Assembly (NCBI RefSeq): GCF_016775705.1
Contig: NZ_CP068760.1
Coordinates: 4,526,001-4,590,000 of the forward strand
Origin: Chryseobacterium cucumeris
GTDB lineage: Bacteria; Bacteroidota; Bacteroidia; Flavobacteriales; Weeksellaceae
Direction of reading: 5' to 3'
DNA length: 64,000 bases
Made by a program: the position numbers and the translations under genes. The notes under the pieces were generated by a model. It was not told where the DNA came from. It saw only the letters and a program-made list of their open reading frames with translations, and searched no databases. Below, piece after piece: positions 59,594-64,000 of this stretch (within the stretch, counting starts at the first letter, position 1; each line of letters starts with the position of its first letter).

Positions 59594-59677
59594 ATCTTTT
59601 ATCTTTTATCTTTTATCTTTTATCTTTTATCTTTTATCTTTTATCTTTTATCTTTTATCTTTTATCTTTTATCTTTT
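59594..59677. repeat. Perfect 12-copy ATCTTTT tandem repeat
   Basis: Twelve identical 7-bp units run without interruption for 84 bp and end 51 bp before the ATG of the isoaspartyl peptidase gene. Because units are identical, slippage could change copy number and the spacing to any upstream promoter. Confidence 0.95.
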
Positions 59678-59728
59678 ATTAATTAACTTCGTAAAAGGAA
59701 TCATTTATCAACCATCATCTATAATTTT

Positions 59729-60571
59729 ATGAAAGTAATTATCCACGGCGGTTTTTTCTCTGAAAGCGATCAAAGCCATGAAGTAAAAACAGCAAAACAG
59801 GAGTCATTAAAACAAATTGCTCAAAAGGCATTCGATTATCTTAAGACCCATTCGGCTTTTGATACGGTTGCTTATGCTGTTTCCTTGCTGGAAGATGATC
59901 CGTTATACAATGCAGGAACAGGTTCTCAAATCCAGAGTGATGGTGTTATTCGTATGAGTGCTGCCATTATGAACGGAAATACCCAGAAGCTAAGCGGCGT
60001 AATTAACATTGAGAATGTACAAAACCCGATTTTTGTTGCTAAAGATCTTATAGGTGAAGATGACAGAGTATTAGGAGGAAATGGTGCCAAAATTTATGCT
60101 ACGGAAAATGGTTTTGAAAATTTTTCTACAGAAATTCCCCAGAGAAGAAAAGAATATGAAGCTAAACTAGCCAATGGAGGAAAAGGAACTGTAGGCTGTG
60201 TTGCAATTGATCATGAAGGAAAACTGGCTGTTGCCACATCTACCGGAGGTAAAGGCTTCGAGATTCCCGGAAGAATTTCAGATTCTGCCACAGTGGCCGG
60301 AAATTATGCCAATGCTTTCTGTGCGGTAAGTTGTACCGGGGTTGGTGAAGATATTGTCAGCAATGCTACGGCTGCAAAAATTGTAACAAGAGTTACGGAT
60401 GGAATGAGCCTTCAGCAGGCTTTCGATAAAACATTTGAGGAGCTTAAAACCATTGATGGGTTTGCAGGCGCCATCGCCATTGATAAAGATGGAAATGTAC
60501 ATCATCAGGATTCGTATCCTACTATGGTTTTCGCCAGTTTTGATGGTAAAAAACTTGAAGTCTTTTCCTAA
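59729..60571 (+). CDS. iaaA: Isoaspartyl peptidase / plant-type asparaginase
   Basis: This 280-residue Ntn-hydrolase splits beta-aspartyl dipeptides and often asparagine; for cyanophycin breakdown it would split beta-Asp-Arg into Asp and Arg. The autoproteolytic site is GKGTVGCVAID, with T154 becoming the N-terminal nucleophile. The N-terminal IIHGGFF and NAGTGSQIQSDGVIRMSAAI segments match the family. It is shorter than the ~320-residue E. coli IaaA but keeps the core. It follows cphB after a 326-bp repeat-containing gap, so it is probably transcribed on its own. No exact TAnnTTTG box was found. Confidence 0.93.
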   Translation: MKVIIHGGFFSESDQSHEVKTAKQESLKQIAQKAFDYLKTHSAFDTVAYAVSLLEDDPLYNAGTGSQIQSDGVIRMSAAIMNGNTQKLSGVINIENVQNPIFVAKDLIGEDDRVLGGNGAKIYATENGFENFSTEIPQRRKEYEAKLANGGKGTVGCVAIDHEGKLAVATSTGGKGFEIPGRISDSATVAGNYANAFCAVSCTGVGEDIVSNATAAKIVTRVTDGMSLQQAFDKTFEELKTIDGFAGAIAIDKDGNVHHQDSYPTMVFASFDGKKLEVFS

Positions 60572-60670
60572 ATTTAACATTTATTTATAAGTCCATTTAT
60601 TTTTTTGGCACGTATTTTACATTATTGATAACAACAAATTTTAATATTAATACTTAAAAAAATAGAAATC

Positions 60671-60907
60671 ATGGGAAACAAGACAAAAGGCTTATTAGCT
60701 TTACTAGGATTAGGTGCATTAGCTTACTGGAAATATAAGAATTCAAGCCCTGAAGATCAACAAGCGGTAAAAGATAAGATCAATACAGCTAAAGATAATC
60801 TTAACAAATGGGGAAATGACCTTAAGAGCAAAGCCAATGATGTTGCTTCCCAGGTTCAGAATAAAGTGGACGAAGCAAAAACAAAGGCTGAGGACTCCCT
60901 GAGCTAA
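60671..60907 (+). CDS. YtxH-like small membrane-anchored protein
   Basis: This 78-residue protein has an N-terminal hydrophobic helix (GLLALLGLGALAYWKYK, about residues 7-23). A charged amphipathic coiled coil follows, rich in Lys, Asp, Asn and Ala (DKINTAKDNLNKWGNDLKSK). This layout fits the YtxH/late-embryogenesis-like general stress proteins. No catalytic residues. Terminator hairpin at 60946-60981. Function unknown. Confidence 0.7.
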   Translation: MGNKTKGLLALLGLGALAYWKYKNSSPEDQQAVKDKINTAKDNLNKWGNDLKSKANDVASQVQNKVDEAKTKAEDSLS

Positions 60908-60945
60908 CCAACACAGAGCAGTTTTTTTTAACATTCATATATAGG

Positions 60946-60981
60946 AAAAAGTCATCGTAATAGTAATTGCGATGACTTTTT
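60946..60981. terminator. Terminator between two convergent genes
   Basis: AAAAAGTCATCG and CGATGACTTTTT form a perfect 12-bp stem and can serve both directions. Confidence 0.85.
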
Positions 60982-61000
60982 ATTAGGATTAAAATAAATC

Positions 61001-61792
61001 TTATATTTTCTCTGCAATCAAAGCGAACACCAACGGTATTTTATTTCCGAACTGTGGAATTCTCCATTTTCCTTTTTCAAATTCATCTACATGTCTGAAG
61101 CACGGATAAGGTGACCAGTCAAATTCCTGAAAAGTCTCCAGCTTCAACCCTTTTTTCATTAAATTGTCAAGCACTTCTGCTAAGGAGTGGTTCCACATGA
61201 CATACTCCTGTACAATAGGTGCAGACTGATCTGCATAAGTGCCTTCATAGGTTTCAACAATCGGTTTTTCATTGAAGTAATTATAAGCAACTTTTGTAAA
61301 GTCGTCATCAAACATCCAGACAACAGGATGAAACTCTGCCATAATAAACTGCCCTCCCGGCTTCAGAAAATGATTGATAATTTCCGCCCATTTCTCAAGA
61401 TCAGGAAGCCAGCCAATGGTACCGTAACTTGTATAAACGATGTCAAACTTATGATCCAGAACATTGGGCAGCTCATATACATCTGAACAGATAAATTCTG
61501 TGTCTGTACCGCATTTTTGTGCAAGTTCTCTGGCGGTATCAATCGCTTTGTCAGAAAGGTCAATGCCGGTCACCTTTGCTCCCATTCTTGACAGGGAAAT
61601 AGAATCCTGTCCGAAATGGCACTGCAAATGCAGAATACTTTTTCCTTTTATATCTCCAAGAAGCTCCAGCTCTATGGAGTTCAGCGAAGTTCTGCCTTTT
61701 AAGAACTCATCTACAAAGTAAAAATCCGATTTCAGATGAGGTTCTACTTTTGCATTCCATGATTTTTTATTAATTTCTAAATAATTTTCCAT
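61001..61792 (-). CDS. Class I SAM-dependent methyltransferase
   Basis: This 263-residue methyltransferase has motif I in KSILHLQCHFGQDSISLSRM with the following acidic residue in TGIDLSDKAID. Motif post-I to III include FDIVYTSYGTIGWLPDLEKW and FLKPGGQFIMAEFHPVVWMF. It resembles the small-molecule methyltransferase family of Bacteroidota with N-terminal SWNAKVEPHLKSDFY. Substrate unknown. It is separate from the storage-polymer block by a terminator and lies on the opposite strand. Confidence 0.85.
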   Translation of the reverse strand: MENYLEINKKSWNAKVEPHLKSDFYFVDEFLKGRTSLNSIELELLGDIKGKSILHLQCHFGQDSISLSRMGAKVTGIDLSDKAIDTARELAQKCGTDTEFICSDVYELPNVLDHKFDIVYTSYGTIGWLPDLEKWAEIINHFLKPGGQFIMAEFHPVVWMFDDDFTKVAYNYFNEKPIVETYEGTYADQSAPIVQEYVMWNHSLAEVLDNLMKKGLKLETFQEFDWSPYPCFRHVDEFEKGKWRIPQFGNKIPLVFALIAEKI

Positions 61793-61852
61793 TGCTTTAG
61801 TCTAAAAATGGGAGTTCCACCCATCAAGTAATTTCATTATTCAACACAATGA

Positions 61853-62389
61853 TTACAATTTCTCCATTAATTTTTTCTTTTGATCCAGAAATTCCTCCTC
61901 ACTTAGAACTCCGGATTCCTTTAATCTTCCCAATTGTTCCAGCTGATCTAAAATACTAGGTTCGGATTTACTCTGAAAATGTTGTTCCGGATGGGACATG
62001 AAATCTCTTACTTTTTCACAAAACAGTTCAGCATGGTACTTTCCTACTCCATCAATTTCTACCACGTCATCAGTTACCTGAATATCTATGGAAGCTAATA
62101 AAAATTCTGTTTCATATTGTATGGAGCTTATTTTGCTGTAAGAAAAGTCTTCTACTTTCAATCCGTACATGAACTCCTTATCCACAAAAATCAGTCTTCT
62201 GTCTGTGGCTACCAGGATGATATGATGGTTGTTCAGTTTATTTCTGCCTTCTACGAGATAGACAATTCGTTCGTCCAGTGAAAGGATATCCGGTAATTCA
62301 CGAATTTCTTTCCGGGCAAATATGGTAGGGCTGATATCCAGTTTTTTAAGTTCTTCTTTTATTTCGTCAAGTCTTGATTTTTCACTCAT
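61853..62389 (-). CDS. Bacterial PH-domain protein with a C-terminal SHOCT motif
   Basis: This 178-residue protein has a bacterial pleckstrin-homology-like domain (about residues 30-125, including HHIILVATDRRLIFVDKEFM). A C-terminal SHOCT motif follows (LEQLGRLKESGVLSEEEFLD then QKKKLMEKL). SHOCT motifs are short oligomerisation or subunit-contact elements. The same layout recurs in the gene at 63107-63955, with a GNAT gene between them, so the two are paralogs. Function unknown. Confidence 0.75.
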   Translation of the reverse strand: MSEKSRLDEIKEELKKLDISPTIFARKEIRELPDILSLDERIVYLVEGRNKLNNHHIILVATDRRLIFVDKEFMYGLKVEDFSYSKISSIQYETEFLLASIDIQVTDDVVEIDGVGKYHAELFCEKVRDFMSHPEQHFQSKSEPSILDQLEQLGRLKESGVLSEEEFLDQKKKLMEKL

Positions 62390-62441
62390 AGCGTTAATTT
62401 TTGGGTCTAAATTACTCTTTATAAGTAATTAAATGAAAATA

Positions 62442-63089
62442 TTAGTCTTCTGATGGTATTACAATGGAAGTATGCAAACAGTATAGCTTCCAGCCTAAGG
62501 TTTCATACAACAGCTTTCCTTCTTCCGTTGCCACTAAAATATTCTTGTAAAAACCTTTGGATAAAGCGATCTTCTCCAGTTCTTTCAATAAAAAACGGGC
62601 AAGCCCTTTCCTTTGATGACTTTTTTCAGTAATAATCCTGTCATACACAGCAACATCATCTATAAGAGAGATACGTCCTATAGAAGCCTGCTCACCATTC
62701 TCCGCCACAATCGTGATAACAAAGGTTGTATTGTACTCAGAAAATTCCAGATGGTATCCTTCTGCAAGACTTGTGTCCGGAAATTCCATTGGATGAAAAC
62801 AGGTCATCATATATCCCTGCGGCTGCAGTTTCCATCTTTCAGGAATTTGATCTGTAATTTGATCAGGGGGAACAGATGCTTTCAGATAAATCCAGGGCTC
62901 GGTAATTGAATTGGCAAGCTGAAAAAAATCATCATTAAGCTCAGGAAACACAAAACGTTCTTTTTGTTTTTCATCTCCTACAACAACATGAAATCCGGAT
63001 TTATAGGACACAGGAAAAGATGTTTCTCTTGAAAGGCACCATCCTTTCAACCAGCTTTCCACTATTTTTGCAGATACTTTATCTTTCAT
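62442..63089 (-). CDS. GNAT-family N-acetyltransferase
   Basis: This 215-residue protein has a GNAT core in its second half. TFVITIVAENGEQASIGRIS is the beta-strand region. IITEKSHQRKGLARFLLKEL contains the acetyl-CoA-binding R/Q-x-x-G-x-G/A pattern (QRKGLA). GKLLYETLGWKLY closes the fold. The N-terminal half (about 100 residues) is an extra domain I do not recognise. It lies between two SHOCT-domain genes. Substrate unknown. Confidence 0.83.
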   Translation of the reverse strand: MKDKVSAKIVESWLKGWCLSRETSFPVSYKSGFHVVVGDEKQKERFVFPELNDDFFQLANSITEPWIYLKASVPPDQITDQIPERWKLQPQGYMMTCFHPMEFPDTSLAEGYHLEFSEYNTTFVITIVAENGEQASIGRISLIDDVAVYDRIITEKSHQRKGLARFLLKELEKIALSKGFYKNILVATEEGKLLYETLGWKLYCLHTSIVIPSED

Positions 63090-63106
63090 GATTGGGTATA
63101 AAATTT

Positions 63107-63955
63107 TTATGGTAATTGCTCCAGCAGCTTCTTTTTTTGCTCTGCAAATTCGGCATCGGTTAAAATTCCGTTTTCCCTCAGTTTACCCAGTTTTTCAAGC
63201 TGATTCAAAATATCGTCTGATGAGACTGCAATACTTTTTCCTGCTGTACCCATTTGTTTTGGAGATTGATCCTTAGAATTATTATAAATGGTTTTTATTG
63301 TATCATAGAACTTCTCTGCATCTTCCTTATCCATATAGCATTCAAACTCAACTATTCTTTCTTCCAGATGCAGTTTAATAATCGGAGATCTCGGATGGGT
63401 TACAAAGCTTACCAACTGTATGTTTTCATTAGAGTAAATAGTAATCTTTGCGGCACCAAACATTCCTTTTGATACAGAAATCATCCTTTTGGGCGTTGCT
63501 ACCAATACTCCGGCATCCAGTGTATTGACAAACTGAGCATCTGTAATCGCAATGATCTGTTCTTCTTCAGAGATAAGATAAGGAAGTTCCTTGATTTCTC
63601 CTTTGGTAAAGACGGAGAGATTAGCATGAAGCCTTTCCAGTTCATTCTTTATTTTTTGGTGTCTTCGCTTATAAACCTCTTTTGAGATTTGATGAGAACC
63701 GGAATCTATGGCTGCAGGAAGAGTCTTTCCCACCGTCATGACTGTCTGAGCTGCTTCAGTGTCTTCTGTATTCAGCATATTATTGATATCGTCAATGCTG
63801 AATGCATTAAGATTATAAAGCAACTCATCATTGATATCGCTCACTTTATTCAAACATTTGTTGCATAAAACATTACCATCCGAAAGCGAATTCGCTCCCA
63901 GAAGCGTATCCATAGATGTTAATTCTGTATTACACAACGCACAATTATTAGTCAT
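63107..63955 (-). CDS. Zinc-ribbon/PH/SHOCT protein, paralog of the 178-residue protein
   Basis: This 282-residue protein begins with a Cys4 zinc-ribbon-like motif (CALCNTEL then CNKCLNK). The central region (about residues 100-220) is a bPH domain paralogous to the 178-residue neighbour: GEIKELPYLISEEEQIIAIT corresponds to KEIRELPDILSLDERIVYLV. The C-terminus has a SHOCT motif (LEKLGRLRENGILTDAEF, then AEQKKKLLEQLP). ATG 63955 was chosen over an upstream TTG. The N-terminal ribbon may read a target protein or nucleic acid; function unknown. Confidence 0.75.
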   Translation of the reverse strand: MTNNCALCNTELTSMDTLLGANSLSDGNVLCNKCLNKVSDINDELLYNLNAFSIDDINNMLNTEDTEAAQTVMTVGKTLPAAIDSGSHQISKEVYKRRHQKIKNELERLHANLSVFTKGEIKELPYLISEEEQIIAITDAQFVNTLDAGVLVATPKRMISVSKGMFGAAKITIYSNENIQLVSFVTHPRSPIIKLHLEERIVEFECYMDKEDAEKFYDTIKTIYNNSKDQSPKQMGTAGKSIAVSSDDILNQLEKLGKLRENGILTDAEFAEQKKKLLEQLP

Positions 63956-64000
63956 TCCTTTTTTATTCAAAAGTATTTAAATTCTCAACATCCATCAAAA

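Larger units (their letters stand above)
59403..59728. other. 326-bp gap between cphB and the isoaspartyl peptidase gene
   Basis: This gap holds the cphB terminator, an inverted element around GGCGGGCT / AGCCCACC (59508-59551) in a segment that looks like a dispersed intergenic repeat, and the ATCTTTT array. No gene was seen. Confidence 0.6.

Noticed and set aside
59594..59677. CRISPR array
   Set aside because: The units are only 7 bp and directly abutting, with no spacers and no cas genes in the window.
63254..63472. 72-codon plus-strand frame inside the last gene
   Set aside because: Antisense shadow of the PH-SHOCT gene.
1..64000. tRNA or rRNA genes
   Set aside because: No cloverleaf with an acceptor stem and GTTC-type T loop, and no rRNA-like segment, was found in the intergenic regions by eye.

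Overview
The window looks like chromosomal DNA of a flavobacterium close to Chryseobacterium (Bacteroidota). The reasons are low GC; many copies of the Bacteroidota -7 box TAnnTTTG just upstream of genes; A-rich, Shine-Dalgarno-poor start regions; an F-type ATP synthase operon without the beta and epsilon genes; and several secreted outer-membrane barrel proteins whose signal peptides end in NAQ. No rRNA, tRNA, insertion sequence, prophage or CRISPR array was recognised.

Layout. 1-2414 (-): truncated uridine kinase, ClpS and a CNNM/CBS membrane protein. 2682-8109 (-): ATP synthase (a, c, b, delta, alpha, gamma) behind a small membrane protein. 8286-9647 (+): Ffh. 9728-13624 (-): five outer-membrane beta-barrel genes, three of them tandem paralogs. 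13741-19291: PhoH, a SAM hydrolase-type enzyme, a lone 2-oxoacid dehydrogenase E2, a ClC protein and a small secreted protein. 19447-20731 (+): rpsF-rpsR-rplI. 21003-26173: an AraC regulator divergent from a TolC/HlyD/MFS efflux set. 26176-33777: two surface proteins with tail-fibre-like ends, aldehyde dehydrogenase, thioredoxin-like protein, lipid A-type acyltransferase, glycosyltransferase, exonuclease and ApaG. 33872-37981 (-): odhA-odhB. 38107-44593 (-): a membrane-anchored SRPBCC protein and the glycogen operon glgB-glgA-lipoprotein-glgC.

The most interesting part runs from 44.8 to 60.6 kb. A plus-strand run encodes a CBM48-esterase, an M17 aminopeptidase, an ATP-grasp ligase, a second esterase, a RimK-like ATP-grasp, a GCS2-type carboxylate-amine ligase, a class I glutamine amidotransferase-like protein and a third protein that resembles a circularly permuted ATP-grasp. 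This is a plausible pathway for an undescribed peptide-like metabolite. Next to it lie cyanophycin synthetase, cyanophycinase and an isoaspartyl peptidase/asparaginase, which together are a complete make-and-break set for a nitrogen reserve polymer. Glycogen synthesis is encoded immediately upstream, so carbon and nitrogen storage genes sit side by side. A 49-codon gene between these blocks encodes a double-glycine leader peptide with a Cys-rich core.

At the DNA level, many intergenic gaps carry degenerate tandem repeats with a 7- or 8-bp period and unrelated unit sequences, including a perfect 12-copy ATCTTTT array upstream of the isoaspartyl peptidase gene. Several other gaps contain long inverted repeats. 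Identifications rest on reading motifs by eye; no database search was run.
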